64,000 nt of DNA from the NCBI GenBank assembly GCA_027491415.1, contig JAOZFH010000007.1, positions 1 to 64,000 on the forward strand. Direction: 5' to 3'. The position numbers and the translations under genes are program-made. The notes beneath the pieces are model-generated. The model made no database searches, was not told the origin of the DNA, and saw nothing but the letters and a program-made list of their open reading frames with translations. This document shows positions 1 to 7,830 of the stretch, piece by piece; position 1 is the stretch's first letter; each line of letters opens with the position of its first letter. This stretch comes from Thermoproteota archaeon. Lineage in GTDB: Archaea; Korarchaeota; Korarchaeia; Korarchaeales; Korarchaeaceae.

Positions 1-266
1 AACTAGTTGACCACGCCACGGGGCTGGAGTGCCGCTTCTTGGGGGAGGTCGGGAAGTCTTCGGCGGGCTTGAGGAGATCAGAGGCCAACGAGATCGTGAA
101 GGAGCTTCTGAAGGAGTACGAGGACAGATTAACCTCGGCTCCCAAAGGGAAGACCTTCCAGGAGCTTTACGACATGGACAAGGTCGAGCCCAAGGAGGAG
201 TGGAGACAGAAGTACGAAGCAGCCTACCGCAGGATTGAGGGGCTGGGAATAAGTATTCGGTTCTGA
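1..266 (+). CDS. Monomethylamine methyltransferase-like protein, C-terminal part (partial)
   Basis: Only the last 87 codons are inside the window; the open frame continues past the left edge. The visible part (LVDHATGLECRFLGEV..., then EANEIVKELLKEYEDRL, then GKTFQELYDMDKVEP and a helical tail) resembles, from memory, the C-terminus of MtmB-family monomethylamine:corrinoid methyltransferases, which pass a methyl group to a corrinoid protein. The amber/pyrrolysine position of MtmB lies upstream and cannot be checked. No corrinoid protein gene is visible downstream: a terminator follows and the next gene is on the other strand. Family assignment is moderate. Confidence 0.45.
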   Translation, partial: LVDHATGLECRFLGEVGKSSAGLRRSEANEIVKELLKEYEDRLTSAPKGKTFQELYDMDKVEPKEEWRQKYEAAYRRIEGLGISIRF

Positions 267-274
267 TTAGACAG

Positions 275-295
275 TGGGGGTAACCCCCATTTTTT
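275..295 (+). terminator. Hairpin plus T-tract terminator after the methyltransferase tail
   Basis: Six-base arms TGGGGG (275-280) and CCCCCA (284-289) enclose a TAA loop and run into six T residues. It begins nine bases after the stop codon. The remaining bases up to 433 show no convincing gene. Confidence 0.6.
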
Positions 296-433
296 GGCTC
301 TCGCGCGCGTGTTTGTCGTTGACAGGATCAATCAAGTTCCTCGAATCCTACTACGCACCCCACCGGCGGGGCCGTGCGTACGAGAGCGCTCCCACTTCAA
401 GAAAATAGTTTGGGGAGGGGAAAGAAGCGCAAT

Positions 434-1756
434 TCAGAGCCGGTCCCAGAGCGCTTGGGCCAGCTCCTTCGCCTCCTCAAAGATCTGCTCCTCGTCGACC
501 GTGAGTAGTTCTCCATTCCTCACCACGAACTTCCCGTCCACCACCACGTCCGTCACGTGGGAGGCGTCCATGCCGAATATGAAGTGCCACGGGAAGTTCC
601 CCTCGTGCACGGGCGTGTACGGCCTGTAGCTCAGCACCATGAGGTCGGCGAACGCTCCGGGGACGATCTTGCCGAGGGGCTTGGTGAAGTACTTGGCCGC
701 CAGCTCGGAGTTGTTATGGTAGAGCATCTCGAGTACCTTGTCGGCCCCCATGACCCTAGGGTCGGCCATGTGGAGCTTGTGAAGCGTGTAAGCAACCTTT
801 GCCTCCCTGAACATGTCCATCGTGAAGCCGTCCGTGCCCAGGGCGGGCCTGATGCCGAGCTCCATCATCCTGACGACGGGCGCCACTCCGACGGCGTTGT
901 TCATGTTGGACTCGGGGTTGTGGACCACGTTAGTTCCCGTGTCCTTCAGTATCCTGAGCTCCCTCTCGTTGGTGTGCACGCAGTGGGCCGCGATCGTCTT
1001 CTCCCCCAAGATGCCGGCCCCCCAGAGCCTCTCCACGACCCTCCTGCCCGACTTCTTCAGGCTGTCGAAGACGTCCTCGACCCCCTCGGCCACGTGTATG
1101 TGGAACCCGGTGTCAAGCCCCTTGGCCGCCTCGACGACCTTCTCGAGCGTCTCGTCCGAGAGGGTGAGCTGGGCGTGGAGCCCGAAGCTCCCGGTGATGA
1201 ACTCATCTCCCTGGTGCCTCTTGATGAACTCGACGTTCTCCCTGATCCCCTCCTCAGCCCTGTCGAGCCCGTCCCTGTCCGAGACCTCGTAGGCTATGTT
1301 GGCCCTAACGCCGACCTTTCTGAACGCCTCGGCGAGCCTCTCAAGGCTTCCGGTGATGGCGAAGGGGCTGGCGTGGTGGTCGAACATCGTGGTGGTCCCG
1401 TGCCTCACGGCCTCTATCGCCGTGACCAGCCCGCTGTAGTAGACGTCGTCCAAGGTCAGCCTCTTGTCAAGGTGCCACCATATCCTCTCTAGGATCTCCA
1501 CGAACCTCGTCGGGGGTTCAACTTTCAGTGGCATCCCCCTGGCGAAGGCGCCGTAGGCGTGACAGTGGGCGCAAATCAGCCCTGGCATGATTACCGATTT
1601 GGGGAATTCGATGATGTCTTCACCGGGGTTCTCCTTGACTATCCGCTCCTTGGGCCCCACGTCTTTGATCACGTTGCCCTCGACGAGGACGGCCCCATCC
1701 TCTACGAGGCCGACTCCTCTCTGAAAGGTCACAACCCACTTTCCCGACAGTATCAC
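434..1756 (-). CDS. ssnA: SsnA-like amidohydrolase (nucleobase/purine-type aminohydrolase)
   Basis: A 440-residue metal-dependent amidohydrolase. The metal-site residues can be followed: HCH at residues 64-66 after a PGL turn, HIH at 219-221, H258 in AAHC and D309 in GTDG. The stretches around RFVEILERIWW, the DDVYYSGLVTAIEA helix and TTTMFDHHASP match what I know of SsnA, a putative aminohydrolase of the bacterial ygf/ssn purine-degradation cluster. The start is GTG at 1756, preceded by a GGAGG-type site. It diverges from the BMP-type importer next door, which suggests that the importer supplies a related substrate. Guanine deaminase or 5-methylthioadenosine deaminase are alternatives within the same superfamily. 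Confidence 0.68.
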   Translation of the reverse strand: MILSGKWVVTFQRGVGLVEDGAVLVEGNVIKDVGPKERIVKENPGEDIIEFPKSVIMPGLICAHCHAYGAFARGMPLKVEPPTRFVEILERIWWHLDKRLTLDDVYYSGLVTAIEAVRHGTTTMFDHHASPFAITGSLERLAEAFRKVGVRANIAYEVSDRDGLDRAEEGIRENVEFIKRHQGDEFITGSFGLHAQLTLSDETLEKVVEAAKGLDTGFHIHVAEGVEDVFDSLKKSGRRVVERLWGAGILGEKTIAAHCVHTNERELRILKDTGTNVVHNPESNMNNAVGVAPVVRMMELGIRPALGTDGFTMDMFREAKVAYTLHKLHMADPRVMGADKVLEMLYHNNSELAAKYFTKPLGKIVPGAFADLMVLSYRPYTPVHEGNFPWHFIFGMDASHVTDVVVDGKFVVRNGELLTVDEEQIFEEAKELAQALWDRL

Positions 1757-1956
1757 CGCGCACCCCTCCGGCTGGTGGGACGTCGGGGGACCTTTCTATT
1801 AACAGGCACCCGAACGTTTGGCCCCTGTCCGAAGGTGGCTACGGGGAGCGACTCGTGGGGCAATTGGTTTTGAGATTTAACCTCGTTCTAGGGCTGGCCG
1901 GGTCGCCCCCAGTGTTAGATTAATATGGTTCCCGAAAAAGGCGGTCGGGGGGAAAC

Positions 1957-3525
1957 TTGGCCTCTGAGGCTACCGCCGTGGCGAGCGAGCCCCGAGAAAC
2001 CGACCTCCTCGTTAAGATGGTCAGTATCGTAAAGAGATTCCCCGGAGTGCTGGCCAACGATCACGTCAACTTCGAGCTGAGGCCCGGAGAGGTACACGCC
2101 CTCCTTGGCGAGAACGGCGCCGGGAAGACCACCCTGATGAACATACTCTATGGAATATACCACCCGGACGGCGGCGAGATCTACGTCAGGGGCAGGAGGG
2201 TCGAGATCAGGAGCCCCAGGGACGCGATGAGCCTCGGAATAGGGATGGTCCACCAGCACTTCATGCTCGTGGATCGGCACACGGTGGCGGAGAACATAGC
2301 CCTGGGGTACGCCAAGAGTCTGATGAACCCGTTGAAGGAGATAAAGGAGAAGCTAAGGGAGTTCGCCGAGAAGTACGGGCTCAAGGTCGATCCGGACGCC
2401 TACATCTGGCAGCTCTCCGCGGGCGAGCAGCAGAGAGTCGAGATAATCAAGGCCCTCTACCACGGTGCCGACATACTCATACTCGACGAGCCTACTTCGG
2501 TGCTGACTCCGCAGGAGACGAAGGAGCTGTTCAAGATCGTCGAGAGGATGAGGGATGAGGGCAAGGGCATAATCTTCATCACCCACAAGCTGGACGAGGT
2601 GTTCGAGGTCGCCGACCGGGTCACGGTCATGAGGAGGGGGAAGGTCGTCGGCACTCTGAAGGCCAGCGAGACGACTAAGGAGGAGCTCGCGAGGATGATG
2701 GTGGGCAGGGAAGTCCTGTTCAGGTTGGAGAAAGAGCGCGTCTCGAGGGGTAAGCCCGTCTTGGAGGTTGAGAACCTACACGCCCTGAACGACAGGGGGC
2801 TCCCCGCGGTCAGGGGGGTCAGCTTCAGGGTCCACGAGGGCGAGATCTTCGGCATAGCCGGGGTCGCGGGGAACGGTCAGAGGGAGCTTGCGGAGGTCGT
2901 AGTAGGACTCAGGAAGGCCACCGCGGGCCGAGTGCTCATAGACGGGGTAGATGTCACAAACAAGTCGCCCAGGTTCATCTCCTCCAAGGGGGTAGCCCAC
3001 ATTCCGGAAGAGAGGCTGAGGCACGGCATCGTGCCCAACCTGAGCGTCGCCGAGAACCTCATCCTCAAGGACTACTACAAGGAGCCCTACAGGAGGGGGC
3101 TGCTCCTGGACCACTCTAAGGTGATCGAGGATGCCGAGAGGCTCATCAACAAGTTCGACATAGTGACCCCAAGCCCCCTGACACCGGCGAAGCTCCTGTC
3201 CGGGGGGAACATCCAGAGGCTGATATGCGCCAGGGAACTCCACAAAGAGCCCAGGCTCATCGTGGCCGCCCACCCCACCTACGGGCTGGACGTCGGTGCG
3301 ACCGAGTACATCCGCCGGATTCTGCTCGAACAGAGGAAGAGAGGGGCCGCCGTGCTCCTAATCTCCGAGGACCTCGAGGAGGTGCTCCAGCTCAGCGACA
3401 GGGTGGGGGTGATGTTCAACGGTGAAATCGTCGGCATAGTCAGGCCTGAAGAGGTCTCTATTGAGGAGATAGGGCTAATGATGGCCGGAGCCAGAAGGCT
3501 TGCCAGGGAGGAGATGGCCTCATGA
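1957..3525 (+). CDS. ABC importer ATPase with two nucleotide-binding domains (sugar/nucleoside BMP class)
   Basis: A 522-residue double ATPase of the class that energises ribose- or nucleoside-type importers. Domain 1 has an intact Walker A (GENGAGKT, residues 51-58), signature LSAGEQQR and Walker B with DEPTS. Domain 2 has the class-typical degenerate P-loop (GVAGNGQ), signature LSGGNIQR and AAHPTYGLD. The start is TTG at 1957 after a GGGGGGAAA ribosome site; GTG at 1978 is an alternative. The stop overlaps the first permease start by four bases, so translation is probably coupled. With the two permeases and the BMP protein downstream it forms one importer. Confidence 0.9.
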   Translation: MASEATAVASEPRETDLLVKMVSIVKRFPGVLANDHVNFELRPGEVHALLGENGAGKTTLMNILYGIYHPDGGEIYVRGRRVEIRSPRDAMSLGIGMVHQHFMLVDRHTVAENIALGYAKSLMNPLKEIKEKLREFAEKYGLKVDPDAYIWQLSAGEQQRVEIIKALYHGADILILDEPTSVLTPQETKELFKIVERMRDEGKGIIFITHKLDEVFEVADRVTVMRRGKVVGTLKASETTKEELARMMVGREVLFRLEKERVSRGKPVLEVENLHALNDRGLPAVRGVSFRVHEGEIFGIAGVAGNGQRELAEVVVGLRKATAGRVLIDGVDVTNKSPRFISSKGVAHIPEERLRHGIVPNLSVAENLILKDYYKEPYRRGLLLDHSKVIEDAERLINKFDIVTPSPLTPAKLLSGGNIQRLICARELHKEPRLIVAAHPTYGLDVGATEYIRRILLEQRKRGAAVLLISEDLEEVLQLSDRVGVMFNGEIVGIVRPEEVSIEEIGLMMAGARRLAREEMAS

Positions 3526-4598
3526 GGGTGATAGTTCGGAAGCGCGTGGTTGTGCCCCGAAGGTTCGCCCTCGCCGTCAGGATAGGATCCGTCGTGTTGG
3601 CCCTGCTGGCGGTGGCCGTCATATTCCACGCGTACGGGGTGAACCCGTTCGACGTCTACAGGTCCATCTTCTTCAACGCGTTTGGCACAAAGGTCGGCCT
3701 CACCGAGACCATAGTGAGAATGATGCCCCTCCTGCTCGTCAGCGCCGGACTCGCGCTGGTTTTCAAGACGGGCTTCTGGAACATAGGGGCCGAGGGCCAG
3801 CTCTTGGTGGGGGCGATGGCGGCCTACGTGGTGGCCAGGACCTTCCCGGACGCGCCGCCCATCGCGCTCATACCATCCATGTTCTTGGTTGGATTCGCGG
3901 CCGGCGCGGCCTGGGGCATCCCGCCCGCGGTCCTGAAGGCGAAGCTGAACGTGAACGACGTCATATCAACCCTGATGCTCTACTACGTCATCTACTGGGT
4001 CTTCCAGCACCTCATTCACGGGCCTTGGAAGGCCAGGGAGAAGGTCGGTCAGCTCACTTACGGTGGGTTCGCGCACACAGAGATCATATCCAAGAACGCC
4101 TGGCTGCCAGTGATCGGGGAGACCAGGATACACTGGCCCACGCTGGTCCTCTCCGTTCTGGCCGCCGTGGGGGTGTACGTGTTTCTGAACTACACTACAG
4201 CTGGCTACGAGATGAAGGTTGTGGGCGACAACCCCGAGGCCGCCAGGGCGGCCGGGATCAGCTATCTGAGGACCGTGACCCTGGCCATGATCATAAGCGG
4301 CGGCCTCGCCGGGCTGGCGGGCGTCGGGGAGTTCGCGGGCATCCAGCACAGGTTCACGCCCGAGTTCCTCTCGGGGTACGGCTTCACGGGTATAATCACG
4401 GCCTGGCTCGGCGGCGTCAACCCGATCGGCCTGCTGATCGCCAACTTCCTCTTCGGAGGGCTACTAGTGGGCGGGCAGTACATCATGATCGACTACAAAC
4501 TCCCGATCGGCGTGGTCGACATGTTCAACGGCGCCATCCTCTTCTTCGTCCTCGCCGGTGACTTCCTCCTCCGATACAGGATTCAGATCAGGAGGTGA
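3522..4598 (+). CDS. ABC importer permease 1 (BMP/nucleoside class)
   Basis: A 358-residue membrane permease of the branched-chain/ribose-type family that partners with BMP binding proteins (YufP/NupP-like). A positively charged N-terminus leads into the first membrane helix (FALAVRIGSVVLALLAVAVI). Further helices surround the FWNIGAEGQLLVGA segment and the GDNPEAARAAGIS loop, the likely coupling region contacting the ATPase. ATG at 3522 overlaps the ATPase stop. The second permease begins within a few bases of this stop. Confidence 0.88.
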   Translation: MRVIVRKRVVVPRRFALAVRIGSVVLALLAVAVIFHAYGVNPFDVYRSIFFNAFGTKVGLTETIVRMMPLLLVSAGLALVFKTGFWNIGAEGQLLVGAMAAYVVARTFPDAPPIALIPSMFLVGFAAGAAWGIPPAVLKAKLNVNDVISTLMLYYVIYWVFQHLIHGPWKAREKVGQLTYGGFAHTEIISKNAWLPVIGETRIHWPTLVLSVLAAVGVYVFLNYTTAGYEMKVVGDNPEAARAAGISYLRTVTLAMIISGGLAGLAGVGEFAGIQHRFTPEFLSGYGFTGIITAWLGGVNPIGLLIANFLFGGLLVGGQYIMIDYKLPIGVVDMFNGAILFFVLAGDFLLRYRIQIRR

Positions 4599-4603
4599 TG
4601 CGG

Positions 4604-5539
4604 ATGGACCTGTCGGTGGTTGAGAACATCCTGTGGGTCGGTTTCAGATCGGCGACCCCCCTCCTCCTCGCCTCCCTCGGCGAGATCTACGCAGAGAGGT
4701 CGGGAATACTCAACCTGGGCGTCGAGGGCATGATGATAATGGGGGCGGTATCCGCCTTCATCACCGCACTGACCACGGGCAACCCCTGGCTGGGCGTGGC
4801 CGTGGCGACGGCGGTCGGCATACTAATGTCCCTCATACACGGGGTAATCAGCATCCACCTCCGGGGCAACCAGGTCGTCTCCGGCCTGGCCCTCACGATG
4901 TTCGGGCTCGGGCTGAGCAGCGTGATCGGGAGGAAGTACGTCGGCTATCAGCTACCCGTAAAGGCGAGGTTCCTCCCCAAGCCTCTTGCGGAGGGGCTTG
5001 TCAAGCTTCCGGTGATAGGTAAGGCGCTGTTCGACCAAGAGCCGCTGTTCTACCTCAGCATAGTGATCGCCGTCGTTCTCTGGTTCGTCCTCTACAGGAC
5101 CAAGGTGGGGATAGTTATCAGGTCAACGGGCGAAAATCCTGCAGCGGCCGACGCCCTTGGAATTAACGTCTACCTCGTGAGGTACGCCTGCACAGCCCTT
5201 GGAGGGGCCCTGGCTGGCATGGCTGGGGCCTACCTATCGGTGGCCTACAGCCCGGCCTGGATAGAGAACATGACAGCTGGCAGGGGCTGGATAGCGCTGG
5301 CGCTCACGATATTCGCCCTCTGGAACCCGCTGAGGGCAATATTCGGGGCCTACCTGTTTGGAGTCGTCGAGGCCGGGGGGTACACCCTGCAGGCCTACGG
5401 GTACAGCCAGTGGCTCCTGAACGGAGTGCCGTACCTATTAACGGTGATAGTCCTCACCGCCGGCGCCACGGAGACCATGAGGAGGAGGATGGGGGCTCCG
5501 GCAGCGCTCGGAGTGCCCTACGTGAGGGGAGAGAAGTAG
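4604..5539 (+). CDS. ABC importer permease 2 (BMP/nucleoside class)
   Basis: About 311 residues; the second, homologous permease of the importer (YufQ/NupQ-like). It has the family pattern ERSGILNLGVEGMMIMGA near the N-terminus and a TGENPAAADALGI coupling loop. The frame is open from GTG 4595 and ATG 4598, but AGGAGG at 4590-4595 gives best spacing to ATG 4604, which I chose. It is probably translated together with permease 1. Substrate cannot be read from the permease; the gene context favours a nucleoside or nucleobase derivative. Confidence 0.87.
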   Translation: MDLSVVENILWVGFRSATPLLLASLGEIYAERSGILNLGVEGMMIMGAVSAFITALTTGNPWLGVAVATAVGILMSLIHGVISIHLRGNQVVSGLALTMFGLGLSSVIGRKYVGYQLPVKARFLPKPLAEGLVKLPVIGKALFDQEPLFYLSIVIAVVLWFVLYRTKVGIVIRSTGENPAAADALGINVYLVRYACTALGGALAGMAGAYLSVAYSPAWIENMTAGRGWIALALTIFALWNPLRAIFGAYLFGVVEAGGYTLQAYGYSQWLLNGVPYLLTVIVLTAGATETMRRRMGAPAALGVPYVRGEK

Positions 5540-5772
5540 CCCCCTCCCCCTCTCCCTCATTTGAGGCCGGGCCGCCGGGCCCCCGCTGGGTCGGGGACTC
5601 ACCCGGTGATCGATCGGCGCCTGCCGAAGTCCCTTCGAAAATATTGACAAAGAACGTCTGTGAATACAATAATTTTAACAATTTGGGGACGATGCCCGCT
5701 TTTCTCGGGTAAGACGCTCGTTTTACCGGGCCGAACGCCCGGGCGGCGGGGTTAGCTTTTCGACTCCCGGGA

Positions 5773-5780
5773 AAAATTTA
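5773..5780 (+). promoter_or_regulatory. TATA-like box before the BMP binding protein
   Basis: AAAATTTA lies about 55 bases before ATG 5834. The box overlaps the upstream in-frame ATG 5780, so that ATG would not be transcribed; this decides for the later start. The binding protein thus probably has its own strong promoter. The rest of the 5540-5833 gap holds an AT-rich patch near 5640-5690 and GC-rich short inverted repeats, but no gene I can support. Confidence 0.5.
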
Positions 5781-5833
5781 TGGGCATCAAATCGGCAATC
5801 AACTCACCCACGCTCTCCGTGGGAGGGATAGAC

Positions 5834-7138
5834 ATGACCTCATCCCAATGGGCTGCCTTAGTTATAGTTGGCATCATAGTCGGGGCGGCGATCGGGTACC
5901 TTGCGGCGCCGAAGGGCGCGGCGGAGTGCCCCCCGTGTCCGACCGAAACTCCGGCCCCGGCAACCTGCCCTCCGTGCGAGGCACCCCCGGTCAAGAAGAT
6001 CAAGGCGGCATGGATATACGTTGGACCGATCGGGGACATCGGTTGGACTTACGCTCACCACGCCGCTAAGGAGATGGTCGACCAGAAGTACGACTGGCTG
6101 GAGACCACCCACGTGGAGTCGGTCGCCCCGGCCGAGTGCGCCGGAGTGATAGAGCAGCTGATCGGCCAGGGCTACGACGTGATCTTCACCACAAGCTTCG
6201 ACTTCATGGATCCGACCCTCGAGGAGGCCCAGAAGCACCCCGACAAGATCTTCTGGCACTGCTCCGGCTACAAGAGGGCTCCCAACATGGGCACCTACTT
6301 CGCCGACTTCTACCAGGTCTACTACCTGAACGGCCTGATGGCTGGCGCCCTGACCCAGACCAAGAAGATCGGCTACGTCGCCGCGCACCTGATCCCCGAG
6401 GTGGTGAGGCACATCAACGCCTTCGCGCTGGGCGTCAAGGAGGTCTGCCCCGACTGCAAGGTCTACGTCAGGGAGATAGGCGCCTGGTACGATCCGACCA
6501 AGGCTAGGCAGGCCGCCGAGGCCCTGATCTCCGAGGGCGTCGACGTGCTGGCATTCACGGAGGACTCGCCGACCGTCGTCCAGGTCGCCCAGGAGCACTT
6601 CGAGAGGGGCGAGAGGGTCCTCGCCTTCGGCCACTACAGCCCGATGCTTGAATACGGTCCCGACGTCTGCGTCAGCGGTCAGCTGGTGCACTGGGAGGTG
6701 ATCTACGACGACATCCTGAGCAAGATATACTCCGGCTCCTACAACACCCAGAACCTGCAGAACGTGGACTACTGGTGGAAGCTGAAGGAGGGCTCCGTCG
6801 AGCTGGGCTGCGCCTTCAACCAACCGATCAACCCCAAGTTCATCAACGAGCTCAAGTCCGTCAGGGTCCAGGAGACCATCCAGCTGCCCAACGGCACCAT
6901 AATCGAGAACCCGGATGTCTACACCCTCGTGATGGCCAGGCTCATCCAGATGGGCGCGGTCTGGACAGGCAGCGGGTGGGTGTTCGTGAACGACGAGGTC
7001 TTCGATCCCTTCACCGGGCCCATCTACGACGACCAGGGGACGCTGAGGGTCATGGCCGGACAGAGGCTAGGCCACGACGAGCTCTGGTCCATGCAGTGGT
7101 GGGTTGACAACGTAGTCGGGCCGGCCCTGGGCGGCTGA
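5834..7138 (+). CDS. BMP-family substrate-binding protein, N-terminally anchored
   Basis: About 434 residues from ATG 5834, with GGGAGGG eight bases upstream. A single hydrophobic helix (about residues 7-25) is followed by a short linker with two CPPC pairs, then the periplasmic-binding fold beginning KIKAAWIYVGPIGDIGW. That start, the GYDVIFTTSFDF segment and the IGYVAAHLIPEV hinge are typical of BMP/Med/PnrA proteins, which bind nucleosides. The four linker cysteines could form disulfides or a covalent anchor and are unusual. It lies downstream of the matching ATPase and permeases. The ligand is inferred, not shown. Confidence 0.82.
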   Translation: MTSSQWAALVIVGIIVGAAIGYLAAPKGAAECPPCPTETPAPATCPPCEAPPVKKIKAAWIYVGPIGDIGWTYAHHAAKEMVDQKYDWLETTHVESVAPAECAGVIEQLIGQGYDVIFTTSFDFMDPTLEEAQKHPDKIFWHCSGYKRAPNMGTYFADFYQVYYLNGLMAGALTQTKKIGYVAAHLIPEVVRHINAFALGVKEVCPDCKVYVREIGAWYDPTKARQAAEALISEGVDVLAFTEDSPTVVQVAQEHFERGERVLAFGHYSPMLEYGPDVCVSGQLVHWEVIYDDILSKIYSGSYNTQNLQNVDYWWKLKEGSVELGCAFNQPINPKFINELKSVRVQETIQLPNGTIIENPDVYTLVMARLIQMGAVWTGSGWVFVNDEVFDPFTGPIYDDQGTLRVMAGQRLGHDELWSMQWWVDNVVGPALGG

Positions 7139-7158
7139 ACCAAAAATTCCCTCCCCCA

Positions 7159-7164
7159 TTTTTT
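7159..7164 (+). terminator. T-tract terminator after the binding protein gene
   Basis: A pyrimidine-rich stretch (CCCTCCCCCA) runs into six T residues some 20 bases after the stop. No strong hairpin is seen, as is usual for archaeal factor-independent termination. Similar pyrimidine/T tracts follow the binding protein genes ending at 37484 and 45650. Confidence 0.4.
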
Positions 7165-7231
7165 CGCGATGACCGCCCTTCCTCAAGCTTCGCTCCATCA
7201 GAAGGTGCCCTTCCTTGCCTCTGACTCGATA

Positions 7232-7284
7232 TATCCAGAGAGGATAACGTTCTGAATTCGGATTCCCAATCCTATGATTTATTT
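7232..7284 (+). promoter_or_regulatory. Probable promoter and operator of the AOR operon
   Basis: A TATA-like TTTATTT at 7278-7284 lies about 55 bases before ATG 7336. About 35 bases upstream of it is a small inverted repeat, TATCC-AGAGA-GGATA (7232-7246), a candidate regulator site. Both calls rest only on sequence appearance. Confidence 0.35.
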
Positions 7285-7335
7285 GGTCTCTGTGGAAGGC
7301 CCTTGTTTGGCCCATTCAGGGCTGGCGGTGATCAC

Positions 7336-7830
7336 ATGGTTGAGGGGGTTCAGAACCTCTTGGTAATAGACCCCGACAAGTGCACCGGGTGCAGGATTTG
7401 TGAAGAGGCCTGCTCCTTTCATCACTACGGCGAGTTCAACCCCAGGCGATCTTACATACAGGTCCTGAGGAATGACTTCGAGGGCGTCTTCATCCCCATG
7501 ACCTGCCAGCACTGCGGCAAGCCCCTATGCGTCGAGGCCTGCCCGACCGGCGCCCTATACCAGTTCGGCAACGCCGTCTTCCTCGACAAGTCCAAGTGCA
7601 TAGAGTGCAAGCAGTGCCTCAACGCCTGCCCGTTCGGCGGCATTCAGGTGGACCCGGTGACATTCCAGGTGGTGAAGTGCGACCTCTGCGGCGGAGACCC
7701 GCAGTGCGCCAGGAGGTGCCCCACGGGCGCCATCAAGTGGGTCAGGGCCGACCAGGTTGGCTACCAGAAGAAGGTTGACGGGGCCCAGAGGTCCGCCAGG
7801 CTGATCTCATTGATAGTCCCCCAGGGGTGA
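7336..7830 (+). CDS. Polyferredoxin subunit with four [4Fe-4S] motifs, partner of AOR 1
   Basis: A 164-residue iron-sulfur protein. Four cysteine groups are visible: CTGCRICEEAC, CQHCGKPLCVEACP, CIECKQCLNACP and CDLCGGDPQCARRCP, enough for four clusters. This is the architecture of the small subunits that accompany some AOR-family enzymes (for example the WOR5 small subunit of Pyrococcus), where they pass electrons to or from the pterin enzyme. ATG 7336 was chosen; the frame is open to TTG 7303 but that lies near the expected transcription start. The stop overlaps the start of the AOR gene. A closely related second copy starts at 11014. Confidence 0.88.
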   Translation: MVEGVQNLLVIDPDKCTGCRICEEACSFHHYGEFNPRRSYIQVLRNDFEGVFIPMTCQHCGKPLCVEACPTGALYQFGNAVFLDKSKCIECKQCLNACPFGGIQVDPVTFQVVKCDLCGGDPQCARRCPTGAIKWVRADQVGYQKKVDGAQRSARLISLIVPQG

